From: Pelobates cultripes
Taxonomy: Eukaryota; Chordata; Amphibia; Anura; Pelobatidae
NCBI GenBank assembly: GCA_933207985.1
Contig: OW240917.1
Location: forward strand, 98,592,430 to 98,656,429
DNA: 64,000 bases
Reading direction: 5' to 3'
How positions within the stretch are numbered: the first letter of the stretch is position 1; every line of letters begins with the position of its first letter. Below are positions 23,345-36,689 of this stretch, piece after piece. The translations under genes were made by a program, and so were the position numbers. Below the pieces are notes generated by a model, which ran no database searches, had not been told where the DNA came from, and saw only the letters and a list, made by a program, of their open reading frames with translations.

Positions 23345-23765
23345 ACTTTAACTCATTCTCTGCCATTTAGGAGGTAAATTTGTTTTGTTTTGTTTTTTTA
23401 TGTTTATGCAGCACTTAGCCACATCTCCCCTGGCTTTGCTCTGTAAATTGAATTTTAATTACACACAGGAGGCTCCTGCAGGGTTTTTGATTCACAGAGT
23501 AGGAGATAATATATTCTAGATTAAACACACTATGCAAAACAGGAACCTAAATCTAAAATATCTGTTATTTTTCAGGAAGTGTTTAGGAAGGCTATGCAAG
23601 TCACAGGGAGGGAGATGTGTATAAACAAGGTGTGCACCATGTATAAACAAGGTGGTGTATCTCTAAAATGACAGAGAATTGAGCAGTGAGACTGCTGGGG
23701 CATGATCTATACACCAAAACAGCTTAACTATGCTAAAGTTGTTTTGGTGCATAGTGTCCCTTTAA
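23345..23765. mobile_element. T2-like MITE, 'ACACCAAAAC' subfamily
   Basis: Right end TTGGTGCATAGTGTCCCTTTAA ends at 23765 in a TTAA. The body contains CACAGAGTAGGAGATAATAT and GACAGAGAATTGAGCAGTGA, shared with 9496-9747. The left edge near TTTAACTCATTCTCTGCC is approximate. Confidence 0.6.
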
Positions 23766-25852
23766 TTTCTATTCAGATCTGCACTTTTTTGTAAAATTAA
23801 AAAATAGGACATACTCTTCACACATAAAGCATTTCATTCAGCAAGCAAAAGTTTTTTAGGGGTCTGAAGTGTCTCGTTAATACCCTAGTTAGTACATACC
23901 CTCTGACTGCTGGCCGGAGCTAAAGATAGCTAGAAACAAATTGGAGATGGAAAGGCTGTATCTACTATTGTAGGATATTTCAATGAATCATCAATATGGC
24001 GGTCCTTATGCATTTTAAGAGGGGCTTCTGTGGCAAGGTGTTGGCAAAGCGTCTGTTAGATTCTAAATGCATCCTGTGGCCTTTGGGTTTGTATTTTCCC
24101 TATCTTCCCCCCTCCCGCAAGCTGACAACATTTTGTTATCATGTCTGATTGTTACTTTAATAAGTAGCATTTTTTATTTTACTTTTTTTTTTTCACGTAT
24201 CTGAGTGCCGTGGGAACGCCATACAGAGTTCTCTTTATACCTTTACTCACTAATTTCCAAAGCAAGGCTATAAAGTTGCACACACTTCTGGAATACAACA
24301 GGTTAATATAACACCCCAGGGTTAAAAGAAACTAGCTGCTTGTGTGAATGGAAGAGATATCCACAACATCAGAGATGATTTAAGGAGTTAAATAACTGTA
24401 GATATCACCATGCTTAATCATTTCAAATGTAAATCATTACACGTTATATATTTTCATTTTTTTCCACTAAGAGCATTATACACTGCATAGCCCTCTGAAC
24501 GACTTTACGTAGCATTCTGAATAGAAAATCCCTGAGAATTCTAAACATAAATGTAACATTATTTCTAAGCCAAAGATAATAGACACAGATTGCAGGTCAG
24601 GACACCAGACTCCAGTGACAGAGAAGAGGATGAGATTCCATTTTTAGCTCACATTGTCAGCTTGATGTTATAACTTTACCACTGGCTGCGTTTCAGAGAG
24701 AATATGTAATTGCTGTTGTGTTTTTTTTTCTCTTTCTGCTGAAAAGCTCCCTTTGTTTTGCTTACGTTTTCCCTTCACCACAACTCCTCTGTCTCTGGAG
24801 CCCTCTTCCTATTCCTGCAGGAGATTCAGTTTCAAAGGCAGAGGATGTTATGCTATACTGCTAGCTCAGTGCTCCTAGTCTTAGCTGGATGTCTCAATGA
24901 AATGTTAGTCCCATTCATTGAAAGCCCAACAGTTACATCCATATTAGGTGACTCTGCTTGGATATTTCTGGAATAGCAACTGTAGTTGGGCTCTAGTGAC
25001 CTTACAAAGCCCAGTGCAACTAATCACAACAAACCGTATACCTAAGGGCATGAGAAAATATTTGGGAGAGTGGTCCTGCATATTGATGATTGTGTTAATT
25101 TAAAGTTGGTGACAGACAGTGGCCCATAAGACGTGATTGATGTGTTGGCAATTGCTGCTTTTACTTACAGGGTTACTCTAAGCATGTAGCTGTAGTGTTT
25201 ATGATGCCACAGGTACCATGGCCACGTTTCCCATTAATGGGACAACTCATTTTGTAATGGTTTGCCTTCTTACCTGGGTCCCCGATGGCCAGTGATAACA
25301 TCTGCCTTCTGCAGAAGCCAGAAGTCAATCTTGCTGGCCATTGGCTTAGAGTGTCAGTTGATTGCTATCGGCCATTGAATGAAATATTATGCATAGGAAT
25401 ATATACCGAATTGATATTAGCTAGCATGGAACTCTTGTTCCTGCCATACTAATGAAACCTTTATGATGCTCCCAGAGGTGGAGTCACATCTTTGGCAGTA
25501 TCTCTGGCGCATTTCAAAGCAAACTCTGCACATACAGGCTCAAGGCACCATGCTTATTTCAAATGATGGTGCTCAGAGTAACCCTTTGAAGACTAATGCA
25601 TGTGGTGCATACAGGCGATGTAGGCCTGTTTGTTTCAGGAACAATGCAGCCACCATGCTCTAAATATTAACAAACCAGCATATTTCCCCATCGTCAGAAA
25701 GGAGGAGCAGTGCATGTTTTGTAGTGGCATTGGTGCATTGATGTTCTCATCACTCCTGCATTGGATTGTGATAAATATACGCACACCGACACATTTGTAA
25801 CAGTTGCACATTGGCACTCACATTAACAGCCTTCAGCATCTAGAGGAGAAAT
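23766..25852. other. Unique intronic sequence
   Basis: No gene or repeat recognised before the minisatellite. Confidence 0.5.
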
Positions 25853-28800
25853 ATATGATGCAGTCAGTTTCTAGAGGGAGAGAGTCGTACTGCATTCAGT
25901 AACAAGAGGGAAAGAATGAGATGTGATGCAGTCTGAAGCCAGAGGTAGAGATACATACTGCATTCAGTAACTAAAGCGAGAGAATGAGATGTGATGTAGT
26001 CTGTAGCCAGAGGTAGAGATACATACTGCATTCAGTAACTAAAGCGAGAGAATGAGATGTGATGCAGTCTGTTTCTAGAGAGAGAGAGACATAGTGCATT
26101 CAGTAACTAAAGCGAGAGAATGAGATGTGATGTAGTCTGTAGCCAGAGGTAGAGATACATACTGCATTCAGTAACTAAAGCGAGAGAATGAGATGTGATG
26201 CAGTCTGTAGTCAGAGGTAGAGATACATACTGCATTCAGTAACTAAAGCGAGAGAATGAGATGTGATGCTGTCTGTAGCCCGAGGGAGAGAGACATACTG
26301 CATTCAGTAACTGAAGCGAGAGAATGAGATGTGATGTAGTTTGTAGCCAGAGGGAGAGAGACATACTGCATTCAGTAACTGAAGCGAGAGAATGAGATGT
26401 GATGTAGTTTGTAGCCAGAGGTAGAGATACATACTGCATTCAGTAACAAAAGGGAGAGAATGAGATGTGATGTAGTCTGTAGCCAGAGGGAGAGAGACAT
26501 ACTGCATTCAGTAACTAAAGCGAGAGAATGAGATGTGATGCAGTCCGTTTCTAGAGGGAGAGAAACATACTGCATTCAGTAACTAAAGCGAGAGAATGAG
26601 ATGTGATGTAGTCTGTAGCCAGAGGTAGAGATACATACTGCATTCAGTAACAAAAGGGAGAGAATGAGATGTGATGCAGTCTGTAGTCAGAGGTAGAGAT
26701 ACATACTGCATTCAGTAACTAAAGCGAGAGAATGAGATGTGATGCTGTCTGTAGCCCGAGGGAGAAAGACATACTGCATTCAGTAACAAAAGGGAGAGAA
26801 TGAGATGTGATGCAGTCTGTAGTCAGAGGGAGAAAGACATACTGCATTCAGTAACTAAAGCGAGAGAATGAGATGTGATGTAGTCTGTAGCCAGAGGTAG
26901 AGATACATACTGCATTCAGTAACAAAAGGGAGAGAATGAGATGTGATGCTGTCTGTAGCCCGAGGGAGAAAGACATACTGCATTCAGTAACTAAAGCAAG
27001 AGAATGAGATGTGATGTAGTCTGTAGCCAGAGGGAGAGAGACATACTGCATTCAGTAACTAAAGCAAGAGAATGAGATGTGATGCAGTCTGTTTCTAGAG
27101 GGAGAGAGACATACTGCATTCAGTAACTAAAGCGAGAGAATGAGATGTGATGTAGTTTGTAGCCAGAGGGAGAGAGACATACTGCATTCGGTAACAAAAG
27201 GGAGAGAATGAGATGTGATGTAGTCTGTAGCCAGAGGGAGAGAGACATACTGCATTCAGTAACTAAAGCGAGAGAATGAGATGTGATGCAGTCCGTTTCT
27301 AGAGGGAGAGAGACATACTGCATTCAGAAACTAAAGCGAGAGAATGAGATGTGATGCAGTCTGTAGCCAGAGGTAGAGATACATACTGCATTCAGTAACA
27401 AAAGGGAGAGAATGAGATGTGATGTAGTCTGTAGCCAGAGGTAGAGATACATACTGCATTCAGTAACTAAAGCGAGAGTAGATGTGATATAGTCTGTAGC
27501 CAGAGGGAGAGAGACATACTGCATTCAGTAACTAAAGCGAGAGAATGAGATGTGATGCTGTCTGTAGCCAGAGGGAGAAAGACATACTGCATTCAGTAAC
27601 TAAAGCGAGAGAATGAGATGTGATGCTGTCTGTAGCCAGAGGGAGAAAGACATACTGCATTCAGTAACTAAAGCAAGAGAATGAGATGTGATGTAGTCTG
27701 TAGCCAGAGGGAGAGAGACATACTGCATTCAGTAACTAAAGCGAGAGAATGAGATATGATGCAGTCCGTTTCTAGAGGGAGAGAGACATACTGCATTCAG
27801 AAACTAAAGCGAGAGAATGAGATGTGATGCAGTCTGTAGCCAGAGGTAGAGATACATACTGCATTCAGTAACTGAAGCGAGAGAATGAAATGTGATGCAG
27901 TCTGTAGCCAGAGGGAGAGAGACATACTGCATTCAGTAACAAAAGGGAGAGAATGAGATGTGATGCAGTCTGTAGCCAGAGGGAGAGAGACATACTGCAT
28001 TCAGTAACTAAAGCGAGAGAATGAGATGTGATGTAGTCTATAGCCAGAGGGAGAGAGACATACTGCATTAAGTAACAAAAGGGAGAGAATGAGATGTGAT
28101 GCAGTCTGTAGCCAGAGGTAGAGATACATACAAGCGAGAAAATGAAATGTGATGCAGTCTGTTTCTAGAGGGAGAGAGACATACTGCATTCAGTAACTAT
28201 AGCGAGAGAATGAGATGTGGTGTAGTCTGTAGCCAGAGGGAGAGAGACATACTGCATTCAGTAACTAAAGCGAGAGAATGAGATGTGATGCAGTCTCTTT
28301 ATAGAGGGAGAGAGTCGTACTGCATTCAGTAACTAAAGCGAGAGAATGAAATGTGATGCAGTCTGTTTCTTGAGGGAGAGAGACATACTGCATTCAATAA
28401 CTAAAGTGAGAGAATTAAATGTGGCGCAGTCTGTTTCTAGAGGGAGAGAGACATACTGCATTCAGTAACTAAAGCGAGAGAATGAAATGTGGCGCAGTCT
28501 GTTTCTAGAGGGAGAGAGACATACTGCATTCAGTAACTAAAGCGAGAGAATGAAATGTGATGCAGTCTGTAGCCAGAGGGAGAGAGACATACTGCATTCA
28601 GTAACAAAAGGGAGAGAATGAGATGTGATGCAGTCTGTAGCCAGAGGGAGAGAGACATACTGCATTCAGTAACTAAAGCGAGAGAATGAGATGTGATGTA
28701 GTCTATAGCCAGAGGGAGAGAGACATACTGCATTAAGTAACAAAAGGGAGAGAATGAGATGTGATGCAGTCTGTAGCCAGAGGTAGAGATACATACAAGC

Positions 28801-29230
28801 GAGAAAATGAAATGTGATGCAGTCTGTTTCTAGAGGGAGAGAGACATACTGCATTCAGTAACTATAGCGAGAGAATGAGATGTGGTGTAGTCTGTAGCCA
28901 GAGGGAGAGAGACATACTGCATTCAGTAACTAAAGCGAGAGAATGAGATGTGATGCAGTCTCTTTATAGAGGGAGAGAGTCGTACTGCATTCAGTAACTA
29001 AAGCGAGAGAATGAAATGTGATGCAGTCTGTTTCTTGAGGGAGAGAGACATACTGCATTCAATAACTAAAGTGAGAGAATTAAATGTGGCGCAGTCTGTT
29101 TCTAGAGGGAGAGAGACATACTGCATTCAGTAACTAAAGCAAGAGAATGAGATGTGATGTAGTCTGTAGCCAGAGGGAGAGAGACATACTGCATTCAGTA
29201 ACAAAAGGGAGAGAGTGATGTGATGCAGTC
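25853..29230. repeat. 68-bp minisatellite array, about 50 units
   Basis: Tandem units of 68 bp: TGATGCAGTCTGTAGCCAGA, GGGAGAGAGACATACTGCAT, TCAGTAACTAAAGCGAGAGA, ATGAGATG. Variable positions recur as linked alternatives: TGTAGCCAGAGGTAGAGATAC, TGTAGCCAGAGGGAGAGAGAC or TGTTTCTAGAGGGAGAGAGAC, and AACTAAAGCGAG or AACAAAAGGGAG. The plus strand is purine-rich. Edges are sharp: first TGATGCAGTC at 25857, last at 29221. Because 68 is not a multiple of three, each minus-strand frame has one stop every three units, giving repeated 67-residue ORFs that are not genes. Confidence 0.97.
27886..29145. repeat. 665-bp higher-order tandem duplication inside the minisatellite
   Basis: The block from about 27886 to 28480 recurs 665 bp later (about 28551 to 29145) almost base for base, including a unit with a 15-bp deletion (GAGATACATACAAGCGAG at 28119 and at 28784) and the rare variants GTCTCTTTATAGAGGG and GTTTCTTGAGGG. 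665 equals ten 68-bp units less 15. Confidence 0.92.
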
Positions 29231-30857
29231 AAATTGAGAATGTGTTTTCCAGTTACATGATTTTGGCCGGCATATCTGCAATTCTACTTCCAGTTCATCA
29301 ACTGATTGTAATAAACTCCCTAAGGTGGAGCACCACAATAAATCAAATGAATAGGTCAAAGTTTTTCTATCATAACTGTAATCATATCTATGAACAGAAC
29401 TCCCATTTACGTGTGCAATGTGTTCATGTAAATCAGGAGTGCACATTTCTTTTAGTTTAGAATCCTGTTCTCTTTCCTCTGCTGTGTGCAGATAAACTAC
29501 ATAAGCCAATAAGCAACAGCTATTTAAACAATTTGCCAAAATGATGCATGTTTTCATTAACATTTAAAAGCAGTTCTAGATGTAAATATGCCTTGCTTGC
29601 AGATAATTCTGCTCTAAGACTTTCTTGTGTTGCTGGCAAAAGGAAAATGGCAGCTGCAAACCTGCGGTAGACTGCTGGGAGGGATTTTTTTTTATTATTG
29701 TTTTTCTTTCAAGTGAAGCCAAGTATAAGGCTTGAAGTTTAATGTAAACTCAGCAGATCTTTAGGGGCCTGTTGCCTGATGAACTCAGGGCAGGAGGCTG
29801 CTTCGTAACTGACTGTGAGAAAAGAACAAGTGCAAACAGCTTGGCTCTAGTGAGCTGGTGGGCATCTATGATCGACTGGCAAACTCATTAATTATTACTT
29901 ACCTTGATACTTGTAAGACCTGAGCATTTTGTAGAACATCTCTTATAATAGAGCTTGGGTCCTACAGCCCTCTATACTTCTTTTTTTCTAGCCAGGGTCG
30001 GCAACACGTTCACAGGAGATTTGACATTTTTGGATTTCATTGTAGCATTGTAGCCTCTTCTCCTTTCGCTGAATTTAGGCATACTTCATGGGGGGCTAGT
30101 TGTTAATGTGGCCACCCCCAATGACAGACCCACAAGGGAAGACTGGAGATATGGAGTTGGCTAGAGGCAAATGTGGGAGTTGATCAGGCCTTGAGTAGAA
30201 GAAAAAAAATGTTTCTGACTCCTGATGTTGTTAAACTGTATCTCCCACAATTAATGGCCAAGCACTCTGAAAAGAACCACAGATTCCTAACACAGACCTG
30301 AAAGACCCATGTCAGTCTAGGATTTAGAAGCTTCTAATTTGTGTTTTAATGGTGATTGTGACAAAACTGGTGAGTTAAGTGTTGCTGCCCTAAACATACG
30401 TGGCCCAAAAATTACAGAACATTGAGCCCATTAGCAGAACTGGAAAGCTGTAGTCAATTTACTTTTTAAATGTCACTAGATGATTCACATACACACTGAA
30501 GTAATGACTATTACACGTGCGGTTAAAATGTTTGGGCACAAAATGCTTTATTCACTTAATACATGCATCAAGCATTATGCTATGAAGGTTTATGAACGTA
30601 CAGTGCCTGCTTTTTATCCCCTCATAAGATCTGAAAGAGACCCTTTTATGTTTAATTCATTAAAATAAAGATTGTTTACAACATTTAGTATAGCTTGGCT
30701 GCTCCCTTGCAGGTTGAAGTCTTTTACATTAATACCTTTCTTTTTGCAATCTCCTATTATAAACTGGCACTAAGCCAACAAACTTTCCTCTTTTGAATTT
30801 GTGTTGTAATTTGCTTAAATGATCAGAATAGAGATAGAAACGCAAACATTTTAGGGT
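29231..30857. other. Unique intronic sequence
   Basis: No gene or repeat recognised. Confidence 0.5.
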
Positions 30858-31260
30858 GACTACAAACTAATTAGAGTACTTCTCCCACCCCTGCTGAAGG
30901 AGGAAGCAGAGCTTACTTACCTTTCTCCCTCCTGTTGTGCTTTCTCTCTTTGCGGTGGCCCCACCTCCTTGGCTGAGATTATCAAGACCCCTAAGAAAGC
31001 ATTGGTAGGCTAGTGCGCATGCTCAGCAAAATGCTGCAATGTGCCAATTAAATGGTATCTATAAGACCAATCCTATTGATTTAGACATAAGCACTATTAG
31101 TGGCAGTCAGTGTTACAGCTACTAGAGGCATTGTAACCCTGCAATATAAACATTGCCAGTCCTGTAGAATGTCAGTGTTTTTAGTTGCAGGGTATAACTA
31201 CAGACACCCAAACCACTTTGTAGAGATGAAGTGACTTGGATGCCTATAGTGTCCTTTTAA
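30858..31260. mobile_element. T2-like MITE (left end diverged)
   Basis: Right end GGATGCCTATAGTGTCCTTTTAA closes at 31260; CAGACACCCAAACCACTTTG and GATGAAGTGACTTGGATGCC form the subfamily palindrome. The left end near TTTAGGGTGACTACAAAC is assigned by position and is uncertain. Confidence 0.6.
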
Positions 31261-34200
31261 TCATGCATTGCCTTCGATCAATGACTGTGATGTAATGTAC
31301 TAAGGTGCAAATTATGGAAGCATAATCTGCAGTGTGTTATATGTAAATGCAATTATTACAATGCATATATTGACACATTTATATGTGGTATATCTCTCCA
31401 TTTTTAACCCCAGGTGTATCTGTAAAATATATAGAACTGGGATTTAATATTGTGGGATCTTATCAACTCTTATTCCCATATGTCTTCATTTGTTTGCCCA
31501 AATTTCCTTGTATGTTGTATTCTCATGGCACAGCACAGAGGGATAATGAAACGTTTTACCAATAATAATAATGCATGTTTGCATTTTATTATAATTTATT
31601 CACTCCACTCAGTCTGGTTTTGTAAAATGATTTGTGTGACTAGAATAAGTTTGAAAAGACTCTGGAAAGGAAATTAACATAATTTGATAAATATAACAAG
31701 TGCTAGTGCTGTGAATAATACACCCCCCGCAATACAGCAAAAGAAGGGAGTAAACAAAACAAAGGAAATACACAATATTAATCATATTTATAGAAAATTT
31801 GTTCTATTATGTTGAATTTCAAAAAATAAAAGAAAATTTTCTTTTCATCATATGGAAAATCTGCAACTTTGTTATCCTCTCCATTGTTTGTGCTTTATAA
31901 ATCAATAATGAAAAAATGAAACCTGGATTTTTTTTACTTCTCATAGTGCGGTTGTTTTTGATAGAAATTCGCTGTTGTTAAAAGCAATATTCTACACATT
32001 GGCACAACAATCCCATGTAATACTGATTAGGGGCTCTGTATTGCCATTGGATTGCTCCACAGGCTCAATGCTGTATTAATAACATACACTCATAAGACGA
32101 ATACCCTTGGGGATACATGACATCAATTCTGTGACAAAAGTACGCTGAACTCTTTCCCTGATATAAATTGAAAGCTAGTTTCATTTAGGGGTTTATTTAC
32201 TAAACACTAAGTTGCATTGCTATGTCAAAAATCTGTTTTCAAAGTGTATCTGTTATGCTACATTAAATTAAACGAAGTTAAATTAAAGATAACTGTATTT
32301 CACCTATACATTGTGCTAACAAAAATGCTTTAAAATATATAGATTTTAATTTTAAACATCTTTAAAGTAGGCCCATCCATTACCTGTCTATCAATTTTTC
32401 AACACAGAGTTGGCATAGAACTTCATGCCGAATAATTGAGTGACAGCAGAGAGCATGGGTGTCCTCTCCCAGGCCTGCTGTCCAGCACAGCTATTCAGCT
32501 AGCAAGCACAATACATTTTCTTGTTGCAATATAGGAACAAAGTAACTGATGTTACTCCATCCCTTGCATGGGGAAGTATCCACAAAAAGAACTAATCAAT
32601 GTGGTGATTGGAAGGTGGTGTTAGTGATGCGCGTTAGTGTAATGGACCCTCCAGGAATAGCTAAGTAAGGGCAGCAGGTCAGTATGTCTGTAACAGATTC
32701 AAAAGCAACCATATTTATCATTAATAGATCATCTATTGTAATGGCATGGCATGGAAACGACAGTTGCAGGCTGAAATAGCTGAATTAAGATATAGACAGC
32801 TGAATTGGAGAATTTTAATAGATTGGTAATTTGATAGGTTGAACTGGAGTAGCTAAGGTTTTATTAAATATGCCATACATTGATACATTGTTTTTATGTA
32901 TTCTACTCATCACTCTGCAAATAACATTAACAAAAACAAATTTTGGTAAAGGTTCATGATGTAGCCTTGTACACCCTATTTTTTACTGTGACGGAGCTCA
33001 CATAATCTTGACTAATTACTTTCACCAGCTCAGCTACTAGTTGTTATCAGGTGCCCTGGAGCACTAAAACCCAGTCGCCGAAACTTGACTGGGGTCTCTC
33101 AGGACCTTTTCCATCGGATCAGGCTGCAGCTCTCTTCTTCCTGGTAGGTATCGTCCCCTCTGCCTTTTCCTCTTCTGTTCTTCTCCCATGTAGGTATCGA
33201 CGCCTCTGCCCACACTGTCTTCAACTACTACCTTTACAAAAGGCACTTGTGGCTTTCAGACCTAGCATTTACCTTCTTAGAAGTTGAAAACAAAATTTGG
33301 AACAAGTCTCCCAGGATCTTTTCCTTCTGCAGTGACACCTGTATAGATCAGGAAGGCAATGGTTGCAATGTCTTTCCCATTGCCCATTGCTTTCCACCAG
33401 AGCATTGTATATGCTCATATAAGCTGTAAAAACACTTTTCTGGTAGCTGATTTAATGATCTAATTGATAAATTAAATCCTGACTAAAATCAGCTCGTTAA
33501 TGATTCCAGTGGTGGATTTTGCTGTAGAGCATGAGTCTCTTCAGAGTCCCGCCGAGTCTGATTTCTAGTGCAAAGGTTCAGGAGATGATGAGACCACCAG
33601 CGTGAACGGGGCAGAGGTGATAAGCCCACTCTCCAATAGATGCTGCAGCCTTATTTTTACCACATGTATTGTACTCCAGTCCTTCTTTCTGATTTCCTGA
33701 AAGACTCTTTGAAATCGGGAGAGGGAATATGCATTTCAATGCTTCCATTCAGCTCGATTTAGCTCAAAAAGGGCAAATTCGTAACAAGGGTATAAAAAGC
33801 AGTAAAAGCAGTTATCCATACACTGACCTGTGAACGGTTAAATTGATGTTGGCTCCCATGTCTTTCTTTATTAGGCATGTCCCAGTGAGCTGCAACAGAG
33901 CAAAGGAATCTCTCCCCAGCCGTGCAAGTCTCCCTGTCAGTTGAGCAGGTGGCTTACATATTAAACTGGTGTTCTAGCAATTATTGTGCTAATCTCAGAT
34001 TTAAAACAAGGCCAAAAACGTATTGCATTGACGTACAGATCTTAACAGCAAACATTTAACCAGGTGTCACATAATGTTGTTTATGCACGTTGGTATTTGT
34101 TGTTGTGTTTCTTTTCTTACGTGGGTAACAATAGCTGCTTTTCCATGATTTTTTTTCCCATGCATTCTCACCAAATCTTCACTGTAGTAATGACTCGATC

Positions 34201-36171
34201 TGGTGCTTATATTCACTGATATGTAAAATGAGACAAGGGATCAAATTGCTCTTTCATTGGCATTGTCTTAGATACGAGATAATATAGATGATAGCTGTTT
34301 AACTCTATTGGTACCACTGTTCACTAAACAACTGATTTATAACATTAAGACCAACATTTCAAAAGTAAAAAAATCTCCCATTCAGCTATTTCCAAATTGA
34401 TTTTTTTGGCCTAAATGCACCTGTGAGTATACCCCCCTAACTAAGCAAAATTGTATGTTTTTGGAATGATTCCACTCTTAGTGTTCCTGCTTGTTACTAT
34501 GGTTAATTCAGTTAAAAGAGGACTCTAAGAACCAGAACTCATAAGGTGCTAGGAGTCCCTTGGAGTTATACCACAAGTAAAGAGTAAAACAGTTTTTGAA
34601 CTTTTTGACATTTACCTGTACATATAAAAAAAGGTATTGCACTTAATAAAAATAAAATGAAACAACGAAAGCATGTTTTATCCTTTCGAGAGATGAGCGA
34701 GAGAACCCTTATGAGAGTTTTTATAAACCCCCTTTTATAAATTGCCTCATAGCCTGGTTGTTAGTATTCTTTGAAGAATACTTTGTGTTTTTCAGATGGT
34801 AATTGTTTGTGGATAGGTAATCTCAAGACAGCTTGACGTGAGCCAATAGGAGTAATTTAAGTGGTATGATGGATGCAAGTTTCAGTACTCTGGGAAGCGT
34901 GGAATGCATACACATGCTAGCTTTCTAAATGCAAAGCGTTACGCTGGCTGCCCCATCACATGTGGGTATTCACATCTGTTGAGTTTGGACGTCTTTGTCA
35001 GATGCAGTAAAATTAATGAATACGGGAAGTGTGTATTATTATTTCCTTTTATGTTTCTGCTCAAGAACAAGTCTGCTTCATATCTTTAGGTCATTAGAAA
35101 TAAGCCTTCTACTGATGAAAGCTAGCAGGATATTTTAGCTTCCAATCATTTGTTTGACATAACCAGCAGAGTACTAGTGATACAAAGGTTTTTTGAGCAT
35201 ATTATATTGTAGGTCCTTGTGCCTCGCACACTGTGATGGCTTGCACATGGGAGACTCATTCCCACACAGTGCACACACATAACTCACAAAGTGCTCACTC
35301 GTATGCACACATCAGCAGTTTGTAAAAAAAAAAAAATTATGCAGAGCTGTGCTGACTAGTGTCATCTATTTACTAAACAGTGAGTTATAGTCAGTTGACA
35401 TGCAAAATGTAAATCAACTCGGGAATCTGGAACTGATGGGGAAGATCCTTTCCTATAACACTTAATATGTTATATATTTATTAACCCAGATCATCATGAT
35501 ACCTGTCATGTCTTATTCAGTGAGATTTATTTATTATTATTTATTATTTTACAAAACTCATTTGATATTTTTCATATTCTTCCAACTGAGATGTTTCTTT
35601 TTCTACTAATCACTTTTCTTTGATTAAGCCGTTCCTAATGCAACTAACCTTTTCTGTAGTTGCGTATCTCAATTAGATATTTAGCTTACACAAGATCAGG
35701 AGTAGTCTTTTTCCTGTGGCCCTAATTGTTGTATGTGGTGCTAATAAAATACTGTGTATATTCGACAGTGCCAATATATGTCTAAAACAGCGGATATATG
35801 CTGACAATACCAGCCTCACAAATGGTGCAAGTACGTTTCGTACTTCTGCTCGGGCACCTCAACTTTCATTAGTTTCTCATGACATCTAATAGTCACCACA
35901 TCTAAAAAAGACAAGTGGTATGCCTTTTTTTCAGTGTAAGTCTTTATATGTATAAGGCCAGTACAATAACAATCATTAATTGATCTGATCATCAGCAAAG
36001 TGCAATGCCAATTGTAAGAATTGATAACAGCACACAAACAGCAATAACGATATTATATTAATACATGAATATAAGCATAATGAATGTATAATTACAGTAA
36101 ATAGTATGTAATATTTGTGTAAGAGGAAGGGTGCAGATTTCCCAAATAAGATAATATCAAGTGATAGTGTA
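31261..36171. other. Intronic sequence with a few repeat fragments
   Basis: Contains a T2-like left end at 34512-34610 (TTAAAAGAGGACTCTAAGAA) and two pieces of an AT-rich fold-back family beginning TTTATTTACTAAACA at about 32190 and TCTATTTACTAAACAGTGAG at about 35367. 32985-33430 is GC-richer with no recognisable class. No gene seen. Confidence 0.5.
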
Positions 36172-36689
36172 TGATATCAGAAATAGAAATCATAGTTGCA
36201 AAGAGACTTGCGTCCATCAAGTTCAGCCTTCCTTACATATGTTTTTGCTGTTGATCCAAAAGAAGGCAAAAAAAAACCAGTCTGAAATGCTTCCAATTTT
36301 GCAACAAACTAGTAAAAAAGTCCCCAAAATAGCAGTCAGATATCTCCCCGGATCAAGCAGCTATTACCCCACTAATTAGAAATTATATCCCTGTATGTTA
36401 TGTTTTTGCAAGTATTTATCCAATTGCAGTTTAAACATCTGTATAGACTCTGATAAAACCACCTCTTCAGGCAGAGAATTCCATATCCTTATTGCTCTCA
36501 CAGTAAAAAAACAAACAAAAAATTTTCTTTGCCTTAGATGAAATCTGCTTTCTTCCAGCCTAAATGCTTGACCTTGTGTCCTATGTATAGCCTGTTTATG
36601 AATAGATTTCCAGCTAATGGTTTGTACTGGCTCTGCATATATTTGTAAAATGTTATCATATCCCCTCTAATGCGCCGTTTTTCCAAACT

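Noticed and set aside
26236..28854. Family of near-identical 62-67 residue minus-strand ORFs
   Set aside because: They are the 68-bp minisatellite read in its three frames (67 codons plus stop equals three units); no start context and no protein family.
25853..29230. CRISPR-like array
   Set aside because: There are no unique spacers between short palindromic repeats; the whole 68-bp unit is repeated, and the genome is vertebrate.
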